Assembly: GCA_016860845.1 (NCBI GenBank)
Contig: BOKF01000008.1
Location: 124,001 to 188,000, forward strand
DNA length: 64,000 nt
DNA from: Chloroflexota bacterium
GTDB taxonomy: Bacteria; Chloroflexota; Anaerolineae; 4572-78; J111
Direction: 5' to 3'
Below, one piece after another: positions 1 through 8,165 of this stretch. The stretch's first letter is position 1, and each line of letters starts with the position of its first letter. A program made the translations under genes and the position numbers. The notes under the pieces were generated by a model. That model was not told where the DNA came from. It saw only the letters and a program-made list of their open reading frames with translations, and did no database searches.

Positions 1-54
1 GTCATCCATGGTGATGACCAGGCCATGCAAAATCAGTTTATCGGCGGGCTGCAT
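1..54 (-). CDS. amidohydrolase, N-terminal fragment (runs off left edge)
   Basis: The first 54 bases read on the minus strand give an ATG followed by 17 residues ending LILHGLVITMDD. That is the typical first beta-strand hairpin of amidohydrolase-superfamily enzymes of the cytosine/guanine deaminase and SAH deaminase type, which open with a strand, then G-x-V-x-T-M-D. The rest lies outside the window. It would be the next gene downstream of the SDR pair and the MtaD-like deaminase, so a second deaminase or amidohydrolase in a purine-salvage operon fits. The assignment rests on only 18 residues. Confidence 0.5.
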   Translation of the reverse strand, partial: MQPADKLILHGLVITMDD

Positions 55-91
55 CAATCGAAATCCAAAATCGAAAATCCAAAATCCAAAA

Positions 92-868
92 TCAATACGG
101 CGTATCGCCGCCGTCCACGTTGATGGATTGGCCGCGAATGATCGTCGCCTGCTCGGAAAGCAGGAAAGCGACGACTCGGCCGACCTCAATCGGCTGGATG
201 TGGCGGTTCATCTGGTTAGGCTTCATCGTTTTGACCAACTCGTGCGGGTCACCGCCGATGCGCTGCGTCAGCCACTCGGCGACGCCCAGGAGCATCGGCG
301 TGTCTACCCCGCCGGGACAAACAGCATTGACATTGATATTGTGTTCGGCCCACTCCAGCGAGAGCGAGCGGGTCAGGTTGATCACCGCCGCTTTGCTGGC
401 ATTGTAGGCGGCCATATTGCGGTAGCCGACCTTGCCGGCGTTGGAGGCGATGTTGACCATCGCTCCCCCCTGACCCTGGGCGATCATCTGCCGGGCCGCC
501 AGTTGGCAGCAGGCAAACAAGCCCTGCACATTCACCTCGAACTGAGAACGCCAATCGTGCTCGTCAATGTCGAGGGCGCTGTCCATCTTGACCACCCCGG
601 CGTTGTTCACCCAACCGTCGAGGCGGCCAAAGGCGTCAACGGTTTGCCGGATAGCCTGCTGCATGGCTGCGGTATTAAGAATGTTAGCCGCTACCGGCAG
701 GGCACGCCGGCCGGCCGCTTCGACCAGCCCGGCCGTTTCCTGCACCGGTTCCAGCCGTAAGTCGCTGATTACAACGTGCGCGCCGGCTTCGGCCACCGCC
801 TGGGCAATCCCTCGCCCCATGCCCTGGCCCGCGCCGGTCACGAAAATGACTTTGTCTTTGAGTAACAT
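92..868 (-). CDS. SDR family oxidoreductase
   Basis: Classical short-chain dehydrogenase/reductase of 258 residues, the normal size, predicted cytosolic and NAD(P)-dependent. The dinucleotide-binding TGAGQGMG lies at residues 11-18, the structural NNAG at 88-91, and the catalytic residues Ser142, Tyr155 and Lys159 (YNASK) are all present. The C-terminus ends in the usual G-x-S-I-N-V-D-G-G strand. The ATG at 868 is preceded by an AGGAGAGG ribosome site. It follows another SDR 78 bases upstream and lies in the minus-strand block with the deaminase and nucleoside importer. Substrate cannot be read from sequence; a sugar, polyol or hydroxy acid is usual for this group. Confidence 0.9.
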   Translation of the reverse strand: MLLKDKVIFVTGAGQGMGRGIAQAVAEAGAHVVISDLRLEPVQETAGLVEAAGRRALPVAANILNTAAMQQAIRQTVDAFGRLDGWVNNAGVVKMDSALDIDEHDWRSQFEVNVQGLFACCQLAARQMIAQGQGGAMVNIASNAGKVGYRNMAAYNASKAAVINLTRSLSLEWAEHNINVNAVCPGGVDTPMLLGVAEWLTQRIGGDPHELVKTMKPNQMNRHIQPIEVGRVVAFLLSEQATIIRGQSINVDGGDTPY

Positions 869-900
869 TGCCTCTCCTGAACTTGTTGTAAGAGTGATAT

Positions 901-947
901 ATGATGCGTGATGCGTGAAGAACTATATCACGTATCACGCATCACGT
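901..947. repeat. inverted phrase repeat (GTGATGCGTGA family, copy 1)
   Basis: A GATGCGTGATGCGTGAA run (901-919) is answered by ATCACGTATCACGCATCACG (928-947), forming a hairpin between the two SDR genes directly at the stop codon of the upstream one. Related copies are at 5337-5405 and 32561-32623. Confidence 0.7.
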
Positions 948-1732
948 TAAAATATCTGCTTGGTCATCACCCCACCATCCGCCCGCAAATTCGCCCCGGT
1001 GATCCAGCGCGCGGCGGGGGAGGCCAGGAAGAGGCAGGCGTCGGCGATGTCGTCGGGCCGGCCCAGGCGGCCAAGCGGAGCGGCCTTTAAAAAGCGCTCG
1101 ACGCCGTCCGGCCAGCCCTGTTCGATGCCCTCGCGCCAGATCAGGCCCGGCGAGACCGAGTTAACCCGGATGCCGTACAGTCCCAGCTCATTGGCCGCAG
1201 CGGCGGTGTGCATGACCACTCCACCTTTGGCCGCGTTGTAGTGGCTGTGCATAGGGGCCGGGTTTTCGGCTTCAATCGAAGCAATATTGACAATCGCCCC
1301 GCCTTCGCCCTGGGCAATCATCTGTTTGGCCGCCGCCTGGGTGCAGAGAAAGGTGCTGCGCAGATTCGAGTCAACCACGCCGTCCCATTCGGCCTCGGTC
1401 ATCTCCAGGAGCGAGGCTAAAGGATATACCCCAGCGTTATTGACTAAAACATCGAGCCGGCCAAAAGTGGCGACCGTTTCGGCCACCAGCCGCTCGACCT
1501 CCGTCTTTTGGGTCACGTCGGCCTGAACGGCGATGGCTCTGCCGCCAGCCGTCTCGATCTGGCGAACGACCGCCTGCGCCCCGGCGGCGTTGGAGCGGTA
1601 ATTGACGGTTACGGCTGCCCCGGCTTCGGCAAACCGCAGGGCAATGCCCGCTCCCAGCCCGCCCCCGCTGCCGGTGATGAGGGCAACTTTGTTTGAAAAA
1701 TTAAATAAATTGTGTGGATGTGGAATAGTCAT
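947..1732 (-). CDS. SDR family oxidoreductase
   Basis: Second classical SDR, 261 residues. The cofactor loop TGSGGGLG is at 20-27, NNAG at 98-101, and the catalytic triad is Ser142, Tyr155 and Lys159 (YNAAK). The fold core is complete and the C-terminus carries the usual GANLRADGG strand. ATG at 1732 has GAGGTGAG upstream. It begins only 16 bases after the MtaD-like deaminase stop, so the two are very probably co-transcribed. It is clearly diverged from the SDR at 92-868, so this is not a recent duplication. Likely NAD(P)-dependent oxidation of a hydroxyl group; substrate unknown. Confidence 0.9.
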   Translation of the reverse strand: MTIPHPHNLFNFSNKVALITGSGGGLGAGIALRFAEAGAAVTVNYRSNAAGAQAVVRQIETAGGRAIAVQADVTQKTEVERLVAETVATFGRLDVLVNNAGVYPLASLLEMTEAEWDGVVDSNLRSTFLCTQAAAKQMIAQGEGGAIVNIASIEAENPAPMHSHYNAAKGGVVMHTAAAANELGLYGIRVNSVSPGLIWREGIEQGWPDGVERFLKAAPLGRLGRPDDIADACLFLASPAARWITGANLRADGGVMTKQIF

Positions 1733-1748
1733 AGTTGCTCACCTCAGT

Positions 1749-3056
1749 TTACTGCTTGACTCGTTCAACCAACGCCTTGGCCCTGGTTTCGACCTCGTAC
1801 AAAATCTGGTCTTCATCCAGGGTTTTTAATTCCCGGTTGCGCATCAGCCACTGCCCGTCAACCATCACGTCAGTCACATCGCTCCCCTTGGCTGAATGAA
1901 TGAGATTAGCAATTAAGTTGTGAACCGGACGCATGTGAGGCACGTCCAGATTGACCAGAATTAGATCGGCCGGCACGCCTACCTTCAACGCGCCGCTGTC
2001 AGCAAAGCCCAAAGCTCTTGCGCCGGCCTGGGTCGCCAGCCGCAGTACGGTGTCGCCTGGCATCATCGTCGGGTCAACTTGTAACAATTTTTGGGTTAAG
2101 GCCGTCTGGCGAATGACGGCGAACATGTCCATATCGGCGTTGGAGGCCGGGCCATCGGTACCCAGACACATCTTGACCCCGGCCTGTAGATTAGCCTGGA
2201 GCGAAAAGAAAGGCATGGCCAGCTTCATGTAGGTGATGGGGCAGTGAGGGACATGCACCCCTTTTTCAGCCAGGATCTCAATATCCTGACCGTCAACATA
2301 GATGGTATGGGCGGCGACACACCCGCCGGGTACCCCAAAAACGCCGATGCTGTTTAGATGCTGGACCGGACGCAGGCCGTAACGCTCCAACGATTGGTCA
2401 ACCTGTTCCTGCGATTCGGACAGATGCAGGTGGATGCCCTGGCCCAGATCATGCGCAATTTTAACCACGCGCTCAAGAGTGGTTTGGGAACAGGTATAAG
2501 GGGAATGGGGACCCAGATATGTTTTTATCCGGCTGCTGCCCCTGGCATGGGTCGCTTTTATCCACTCAATCGTTTGTTCCAGGGCGGGACCCACCGATGT
2601 GCCATCGCCGGGGTCAAAAAAGCCCCAGGTCAGAGCAGCCTTCATCCCGCTTTCACTCACTACCTCGGCCACCCGATCCATAAAAAAGTACATATCGTTA
2701 AAGGCGATTGTGCCGGTACGGATCATTTCGCAGGCGGCCAGGGCAGCGCCCCAATAAATGTCGGGGGCGGTTAGCTGATTTTCCGCACGCCAAACTTTTG
2801 GCAGCCACTCCGGAAAGTACATGTCTTCAGCCCAGCCGCGCAGCAAAGTCATCGGGCTGTGGCAGTGAGCATTGACTAACCCCGGCAGGGCCACCCGACC
2901 GCTGGCGTCAATGATCTCATCCGCCTGAAGGGTATCCGGAACTTGACCCAGGTGAGTAATACGCCCGTCGGCAATGACTAAATCGGCCTGGCGATAAATC
3001 GTACCCTGCTCGTCTAACGTTACAATGTCAAGGTTACGAAGATGAATCGTGGTCAT
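1749..3056 (-). CDS. mtaD: amidohydrolase, MTA/SAH deaminase-like (MtaD family)
   Basis: 435-residue amidohydrolase matching the length and motif order of 5-methylthioadenosine/S-adenosylhomocysteine deaminases, cytosolic metal-dependent enzymes that convert the adenine moiety to hypoxanthine. Metal ligands are visible as H64-x-H66 (NAHCH), H211, H250 and D301 (GTDG), with the E214 proton shuttle three residues after H211 and H184 in GPHSPYT. The start at 3056 has GAAGGAAG ahead of it. It lies downstream of a nucleoside ABC importer and near PNP, so its product could feed phosphorolysis. Related families (SsnA, triazine hydrolases, guanine deaminase) share these motifs, so the exact substrate is inferred. 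Confidence 0.8.
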   Translation of the reverse strand: MTTIHLRNLDIVTLDEQGTIYRQADLVIADGRITHLGQVPDTLQADEIIDASGRVALPGLVNAHCHSPMTLLRGWAEDMYFPEWLPKVWRAENQLTAPDIYWGAALAACEMIRTGTIAFNDMYFFMDRVAEVVSESGMKAALTWGFFDPGDGTSVGPALEQTIEWIKATHARGSSRIKTYLGPHSPYTCSQTTLERVVKIAHDLGQGIHLHLSESQEQVDQSLERYGLRPVQHLNSIGVFGVPGGCVAAHTIYVDGQDIEILAEKGVHVPHCPITYMKLAMPFFSLQANLQAGVKMCLGTDGPASNADMDMFAVIRQTALTQKLLQVDPTMMPGDTVLRLATQAGARALGFADSGALKVGVPADLILVNLDVPHMRPVHNLIANLIHSAKGSDVTDVMVDGQWLMRNRELKTLDEDQILYEVETRAKALVERVKQ

Positions 3057-3095
3057 GCGCTTCCTTCGCTTTCCCCGATTCAGAATTATGCCTCA

Positions 3096-3533
3096 TCATC
3101 TGACCATCAAATACCCCCCGGCCAGTAATAAAATGACCGCCGCAACACGCCAGCCGTCAATGGGCCGCACGGCCACGCCGAACCAGCCGAACTGGTCAAT
3201 CAGCATGCCCATCACCAACTGCCCGATGATGATTAACGTCACAGCGGTGGTGGCGCCCATGCGCGGCAGGGTGTGCATAAGCGTCAGGTAAAGGATGACG
3301 CCAAATCCGCCGGAGCCGAGCATGTACCAGGGCAAGCCGCGCCAGTTTTGGATCATTTCCCCGCCGCGAGCCGCCAGCAGCAGGCCCGACAGGATGGCCC
3401 CGCTGACATGCACGATGAAGCTGCTGCCCAGGCCGCCCACGCGCTGGCCCATCGCCCCGGCAATCGGCCCTTGAACCCCAACCGCAAACCCGCCGAGCAA
3501 ACCGATGAAGATGGTTAAAACGATTTCGAGCAT
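3096..3533 (-). CDS. DMT-type membrane protein, YdcZ/DUF606 family
   Basis: 145-residue hydrophobic protein with about five membrane segments, the usual single-domain size of the YdcZ (DUF606) branch of the drug/metabolite transporter superfamily. It opens with a GGFAVGVQGPIAGAMG segment typical of the family. Members of this half-size type are thought to pair, but their substrates are mostly unknown. It is embedded in the minus-strand purine block between the LOR protein and the deaminase, so export of a purine-pathway by-product is conceivable but unproven. Confidence 0.75.
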   Translation of the reverse strand: MLEIVLTIFIGLLGGFAVGVQGPIAGAMGQRVGGLGSSFIVHVSGAILSGLLLAARGGEMIQNWRGLPWYMLGSGGFGVILYLTLMHTLPRMGATTAVTLIIIGQLVMGMLIDQFGWFGVAVRPIDGWRVAAVILLLAGGYLMVR

Positions 3534-3628
3534 TTGAGGTGTACCTTTCTTGGTAGTTGGATCATGGAGAAATACCAGTTCAAGTCAAAAGAGACGTGCT
3601 CAGGCTGCGCCGTGGACGATAAAGAACA

Positions 3629-3657
3629 GGAGTCCAAAAGCAGAGCTTTTGGACTCC
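3629..3657 (-). terminator. perfect 13-bp hairpin after LOR gene
   Basis: GGAGTCCAAAAGC and its exact complement are separated by AGA, 10 bases past the LOR stop codon (minus strand). The trailing tract is only moderately T-rich (TGTTCTTTA), so it may be a weak terminator or a 3' mRNA-stabilising stem. Confidence 0.5.
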
Positions 3658-3666
3658 GAATACATC

Positions 3667-4176
3667 TTACTCGTCGCTGTCCTTGGGCTTGACGTCGTCG
3701 TGGACCATCTCGTCAATGGCAACGGCAATTGCCAGAATCAGGCCATCATCCTCACCGAGGTTAATGGTAATGCCATAAGTATCGCGAAAGGTGAACCAGC
3801 GCTTTGACACGTGCGCAATCACGTCGCCGCCCCGGCGGATTTCGTACTCGTGGTCCAGCAGGTTGCCCTGGGCCACCAAATCGTCGCCGCCCTTAACGTC
3901 AATCATGAATTTATCGCGGAGAGGGGCGAACCAGGCCTTGCGAATGACGGCGATGGTCTCGCCGCCGCGCAGGATGTCCAGGGTCTCGCGCAGGGCGAGC
4001 ATGCGCTCGCGGATGGTCGCTGTCTCGTTGCCTTCTCTATCGGTAATCACAAATGTATCACGGATGCGCAGGAGCTTGTTGTCTACATTGTATACGGGTC
4101 TCCCATGCTCATCCTCAATCACAAAGTCGTCACCCAGCGAGATCAGGCGCTGGCGCAGCTTGTAACGGTGGGTCAT
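3667..4176 (-). CDS. LURP-one-related (LOR/Tubby-like) protein
   Basis: 169-residue protein built of the short beta-strand pairs of the LURP-one-related family (Tubby-C-like barrel): repeated units such as FVIEDEHGRPVYNVDNK, FVITDREGNE and KFMIDVKGG, each a strand, acidic turn, strand. The family is annotated as a possible lipid or membrane-associated barrel of unknown role. The start is placed at 4176 because a strong AAGGAGGA site lies 6 bases ahead of it; the open frame extends upstream to 4263 without such a signal. It sits between the nucleoside permease and the YdcZ-like protein. Confidence 0.8.
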   Translation of the reverse strand: MTHRYKLRQRLISLGDDFVIEDEHGRPVYNVDNKLLRIRDTFVITDREGNETATIRERMLALRETLDILRGGETIAVIRKAWFAPLRDKFMIDVKGGDDLVAQGNLLDHEYEIRRGGDVIAHVSKRWFTFRDTYGITINLGEDDGLILAIAVAIDEMVHDDVKPKDSDE

Positions 4177-4274
4177 ATCGGTTCCTCCTTGTCGCATTAT
4201 TATAGACCGACTCCTACTCCAATTCAAAGAGATACCGAGGAGAGAAGACACGTCAGCAGGCATTTTGTGACAGA

Positions 4275-5189
4275 TTATGATACCGTCGCCTTACGCCGGC
4301 GCTGGGCCTCGATGATGAACAGGCTGACCAGCGTGACCACGTAAGGCACCATGCCGGTGAACTGTGAGGGCATTTGCAGTCCTTGCAGCCGGAAGCCGAT
4401 CGAGTCGGCCAGGCCGAAAAGGAGGCTGGCGGCCAGGACGCCCAGCGGATGCGCCTGGCCGAACATCACCGCCACCACGGCAATCCAGCCCCGCCCGGCG
4501 CTCATATTCTCTACAAACAGGGTCACGTTGCCCAGCGACAACTGCGCCCCGGCCAGCCCGCACAGCGCCCCGGAGAGGAGCACGGCCAGGTAGCGCAGGC
4601 CGGCCACGCTGACGCCCAGGGTCGCCGCGGCTTCCGGGTGCTCGCCAACCCCGCGCATACGCAGACCCAGAGCATGGTGGAACAGGAGCAGTTGCATCGC
4701 TGCGACCAGCAGCCAGGAGAGATAGATCACCCAACTGTGCCCCGACAGCAGCGGGCCGAGGATGGGCAGGGCCTCCAAGCCGGGAAGGTCAATTTTGCCC
4801 AAACCCTGCAAGGCGGGGTCCTGAAACGCGCCCTTGACCCCAAAGATGGTCCGCAGCATAAAAACGGTCAGCCCCGAGGCAAGCAGGTTGAGGGCAATGC
4901 CCAGCACGATCATATCGCCGCGCAGAGTCACGGCAAAATAGGCAAAAATAGCCGCCAGGGCCACGCCTGCCACCACCGCTGTCAACACACCGCCCACGGC
5001 GCTGCCGGCATAGTAACTGCCGACCACCGCCGCAAACGCGCCGGTCAGCATCAAGCCTTCCAGGGCGATATTGAAAACCCCGACCCGCTCGCAGATCAAC
5101 CCGCCCAGAGCCGCCAGCAAAATGGGGGTCACAAAGCGAAAAGTTGAGTTGAGCAGGGTTGCGTCGAAGATGTTGAAAAATTCGGTCAT
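4275..5189 (-). CDS. nucleoside ABC transporter permease (NupQ/YufQ-like)
   Basis: 304-residue inner-membrane permease of the branched-chain/simple-sugar type (BPD_transp_2 fold) with about eight to nine hydrophobic segments. The cytoplasmic coupling region contains the EHPEAAATLGV motif that contacts the ATPase. It pairs with the longer permease at 5448-6521; together with the dual ATPase and the BMP lipoprotein this is the four-gene architecture of guanosine/nucleoside importers (Bacillus NupNOPQ). No good ribosome site is visible at 5189, and 258 bases of hairpin-rich DNA separate it from the preceding permease. Confidence 0.85.
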   Translation of the reverse strand: MTEFFNIFDATLLNSTFRFVTPILLAALGGLICERVGVFNIALEGLMLTGAFAAVVGSYYAGSAVGGVLTAVVAGVALAAIFAYFAVTLRGDMIVLGIALNLLASGLTVFMLRTIFGVKGAFQDPALQGLGKIDLPGLEALPILGPLLSGHSWVIYLSWLLVAAMQLLLFHHALGLRMRGVGEHPEAAATLGVSVAGLRYLAVLLSGALCGLAGAQLSLGNVTLFVENMSAGRGWIAVVAVMFGQAHPLGVLAASLLFGLADSIGFRLQGLQMPSQFTGMVPYVVTLVSLFIIEAQRRRKATVS

Positions 5190-5204
5190 GGTTTAAGGTT
5201 ACTC

Positions 5205-5267
5205 GGTTGGAGGAATGGAGAATTGGAAGGCTGGAAAACAGCACTCGTCAACCCTCCAGTCCTCCAA
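5205..5267. repeat. inverted phrase repeat (GGAAGGTTGGA family, copy 1)
   Basis: Purine-rich GGTTGGAGGAATGGAGAATT... (5205-5234) is answered by CAACCCTCCAGTCCTCCAA (5249-5267). It lies between the two permease genes of one operon. Other copies are at 33921-33969, 34844-34898 and 50160-50249. Confidence 0.6.
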
Positions 5268-5336
5268 AAGATCTTCGTGCCAGTTCGTGAAATTTCGTGT
5301 TTTAGGCAACTCCAAGAAAGTAATTATCCAAAGTCC

Positions 5337-5405
5337 GTGATACGTAATGCGTGATGCGTGATGGTTTCCAGGCAAGATTTCTTACGCATCACGTATCACG
5401 CATCA
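5337..5405. repeat. inverted phrase repeat (GTGATGCGTGA family, copy 2)
   Basis: GTGATACGTAATGCGTGATG... (5337-5364) is answered by TTACGCATCACGTATCACGC... (5382-5405). It is the second inverted cassette inside the 258-base permease-permease gap, just downstream of a short TTCGTG phrase run (5274-5304). Confidence 0.7.
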
Positions 5406-5447
5406 AGCCGGTGAGAACAATTGGATGATTTAAATCTTGGAACTGCC

Positions 5448-6521
5448 TTATTCTTTATCATCCTCTGGCCCGCCGTTGCCGAAGTGGAAGCGCTGCCGGG
5501 CGGCGACCAGCAAGATAATCAAGGCTTGCAGCACGCGGGACAGCTCGCGTGGGACTTCGGTGGCCCGTTCCAGGGCAAAGCCGCCGGTCTGCACTGCCGA
5601 AAAGAACAGGCCCGCCACCAGCACCCCCAGCGGGTTGGAACCGGACAGGAGCGCGGTCATCAGCCCAACCCAGGCATACAGCGGCGAGGCCAGCGCGTCG
5701 TCAATAAAACGCTGGTGGACCCCCAGCACCTCAATCGCCCCGACGATGCCGGCGATAGCTCCGCTGGCAAACATCACCCGGTAGCCGAGACGGCGCAGGT
5801 CAACCCCGCCGTAGCGCACAAAATTGGCGTTCAGCCCGGCCATGCGGATTTCATATCCCACGATGGTACGATTAATGACAAAGGCAGCCACTAATACCAG
5901 GGCCAGAGTGATAAACAGGCCGGCGTGCAAGCGATCATCCTGGCTCAGCGGCGGCAGATTGACCGCCAGCGGGACCAGGTACGTTTGGGGCATGCCGGAA
6001 GGGACATCGCGAAAAGGATGCGTGACCAGATAGGAGGCAAAATAACGGGCCGGGTAGTTCAACAGCAGGGTGCTGATCAGTAAAGGGACGTTAAAACGAA
6101 ACTGGAAAAAGGCAGCCAGCCAGGCGTACACCCCGGCTACGAGGGCCGCGGCAATGAAGGCAACCGGCAGCAGCAGCGGGGCAGGTAAGGGTAAGTAGAT
6201 GGTGACCAGGGCCGTGGTCAGCCCGCCCAGGACCAGTTGGCCTTCGCCGCCCAGGTTGAAAAAACCGGCCCGAAAGGCCACGGCTGCGGCCAGCCCCATG
6301 CCCACAATCGGCGCGGCCCGGCTGAGAGTCGCCGGGAGATTTTGCCCGCCCACCGCGCCTTCGAGCATAGCCCAGTAGGCTTGCAGCGGATTGTGGCCGG
6401 TCAGCACCATAATCACCCCGCCGATGAGCACTGCGCCCAAAACAGCCAGCACCGGCCCCTGTAAGGCATTGAGCATCGGCCGCACCCCGGCGGATAGAGG
6501 AAGAGAAGCCTTCATTTGCAT
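5448..6521 (-). CDS. nucleoside ABC transporter permease (NupP/YufP-like)
   Basis: 357-residue inner-membrane permease, the longer partner in BMP-type importers. About ten hydrophobic segments are visible, with the family segment around FNLGGEGQLVLGGL in the first half and the ATPase-coupling stretch YEIRMAGLNANFVRYGGV in the second. Its ATG (6521-6519) directly abuts the TAG of the ATPase gene (6524-6522) with no gap, a strong sign of translational coupling. Predicted to form the heterodimeric channel with the 4275-5189 product for uptake of purine nucleosides; the exact nucleoside is inferred from context. Confidence 0.87.
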   Translation of the reverse strand: MQMKASLPLSAGVRPMLNALQGPVLAVLGAVLIGGVIMVLTGHNPLQAYWAMLEGAVGGQNLPATLSRAAPIVGMGLAAAVAFRAGFFNLGGEGQLVLGGLTTALVTIYLPLPAPLLLPVAFIAAALVAGVYAWLAAFFQFRFNVPLLISTLLLNYPARYFASYLVTHPFRDVPSGMPQTYLVPLAVNLPPLSQDDRLHAGLFITLALVLVAAFVINRTIVGYEIRMAGLNANFVRYGGVDLRRLGYRVMFASGAIAGIVGAIEVLGVHQRFIDDALASPLYAWVGLMTALLSGSNPLGVLVAGLFFSAVQTGGFALERATEVPRELSRVLQALIILLVAARQRFHFGNGGPEDDKE

Positions 6522-8042
6522 CTAATCTCTGATTTTCTCGCCGCCCCCGGCCATGAGCAGCCCTAATTGGGCCTCGCTGGCTTCGGCGGCGGTTAACTCC
6601 CCCACAATCCGGCCCTCAAACATCACCAGAATACGGTCCGCCAGACTCATAATTTCGCTCAATTCCGCCGAAACCAGCAAGATGGCATTGCCCTCGCTGC
6701 GATAATTAATCAGCCGCTGGTGGATGAATTCAATCGAACCGACATCTACCCCGCGCGTCGGCTGCTCGGCAATCAGCAGCCGGCCCTGGTGCGAAAATTC
6801 CCTGGCGACCACTACTTTCTGCAAATTGCCGCCGGAGAGATTGGCCGCTGGCTCGGAGGGAGCGGCAACTTTGATCGCATACCGTTGAATCAAGCGGCCG
6901 GCATGCTCACTAATTCCCTTCAACGACAGCAGGCCGCGCCGGGAAAAGGCCGGTTCTCGTTGAAAGCCCATGAGCAGGTTATCGGCTACACTGGCGGCGG
7001 CAGCCAGGCCCACGTGAGTGCGATCTTCCGGGATATAAGCCTGCCCGGCCTTGCGCCGTCCGGCCACCGAAACATGGCTGACATCTTGCTTTTCCAGCCT
7101 GATCCGGCCTGAGGTGATCGGCCCCAGGCCGGCGATGGCCTGGATCAATTCTGTTTGCCCGTTGCCGGCCACCCCGGCCAGGCCGACAATTTCCCCGGCC
7201 CGCACCTGTAAGGAGAGGTGGGCTACCCGTGCCCGGCCCATCTCGTCCTCCACAACCAAATTTTCGACCGCCAGGACGGTTTCACCTACTTGCGCCGGGG
7301 GTTTGTTGACGACCAGCATCACTTCCCGGCCAACCATATAGCGGCTGATTTCTTCCCGTGAGGTCTCGGCTGTACTCAGATTAGCAGTGACCCGGCCCCC
7401 GCGCAGCACCGTCGCCTTGTCGGAGAGGCTCATCACTTCGTGGAGTTTGTGGGTGATAAAAATAATGGTTTTGCCCTGCGCCGCCAGACCCCGCAGAATT
7501 GTGAACAGGCTATCGCGCTCCTGAGGGGTGAGCACCGCCGTCGGCTCGTCCAGAATGAGGATCTCGGCCCGGCGGTAGAGGGTCTTCAAAATTTCGACCC
7601 GCTGGCGGATGCCGACCGGCAGTTGCTCGACTTTGGCGGTGGGATCAACCTGCAACCCGTACTGTTGAGCAATCTCGGCCACTTTTTGCCGGGCCGTCCG
7701 GCGGTCTACAAAGCCGGCGCGGGTTGGCTCAGCGCCGTAGATAACATTTTCTCCGACGCTGAGCGAGGGAAAGAGCATAAAGTGTTGGTGGACCATGCCC
7801 AGCCCGGCCCGGATGGCGTCGTGGGGGGAGTGGAAGGTTTGCTTTTGGCCGTGAATATAAACCTCCCCGGCATCGGGCTGGTAGAGGCCGTACAAAATCC
7901 GCATCAGCGTGGTTTTGCCGGCCCCATTCTCGCCAACCAGGGCCCGTATTTCCCCCGGTTCGACGGCCAGGTCAATGTGATCATTGGCCAGCACACCAGG
8001 GAAACGCTTGACAATACCGCGCAGTTCGAGGGCGTAAGGCAT
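6522..8042 (-). CDS. nucleoside ABC transporter ATPase, two ABC domains (NupO/YufO-like)
   Basis: 506-residue cytosolic ATPase with two tandem ABC cassettes. The first has Walker A GENGAGKTT, signature VGIRQR and Walker B LILDEPTAVLT; the second keeps LSGGNLQKVVVARE and LIAEQPTRG but replaces Walker A with GVAGNGQTEL, as is normal for the sugar/nucleoside importer family. The start at 8042 gives the family-standard N-terminus MPYALELRGIVKRFPG; the frame continues upstream only through a repeat. Upstream lies a large palindromic repeat that separates it from the binding-protein gene. Confidence 0.87.
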   Translation of the reverse strand: MPYALELRGIVKRFPGVLANDHIDLAVEPGEIRALVGENGAGKTTLMRILYGLYQPDAGEVYIHGQKQTFHSPHDAIRAGLGMVHQHFMLFPSLSVGENVIYGAEPTRAGFVDRRTARQKVAEIAQQYGLQVDPTAKVEQLPVGIRQRVEILKTLYRRAEILILDEPTAVLTPQERDSLFTILRGLAAQGKTIIFITHKLHEVMSLSDKATVLRGGRVTANLSTAETSREEISRYMVGREVMLVVNKPPAQVGETVLAVENLVVEDEMGRARVAHLSLQVRAGEIVGLAGVAGNGQTELIQAIAGLGPITSGRIRLEKQDVSHVSVAGRRKAGQAYIPEDRTHVGLAAAASVADNLLMGFQREPAFSRRGLLSLKGISEHAGRLIQRYAIKVAAPSEPAANLSGGNLQKVVVAREFSHQGRLLIAEQPTRGVDVGSIEFIHQRLINYRSEGNAILLVSAELSEIMSLADRILVMFEGRIVGELTAAEASEAQLGLLMAGGGEKIRD

Positions 8043-8165
8043 GGAGTAGGGAGTAGGTAGTAAGGAGTAGGGTTCCTGCAATCTCGTTCCCAAACTCAGT
8101 TTGGGAACGAGATTGCAGGAACAGGGGTTTTCTTCTCCCCTACTACCTACTCCTTACTCCCTACT
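8043..8165. repeat. nested inverted repeat between BMP and ATPase genes
   Basis: The outer arms are TAC/CTCC phrase runs (8043-8073 and 8136-8165). The inner part is a perfect 25-bp inverted repeat (8072-8096 against 8098-8122) with a single-base centre, containing CTCGTTCCCAAACT. It begins at the stop codon of the binding-protein gene and ends at the ATPase start. In the Mal system REP hairpins at the equivalent place stabilise the binding-protein mRNA; a similar role is an inference here. Confidence 0.9.
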
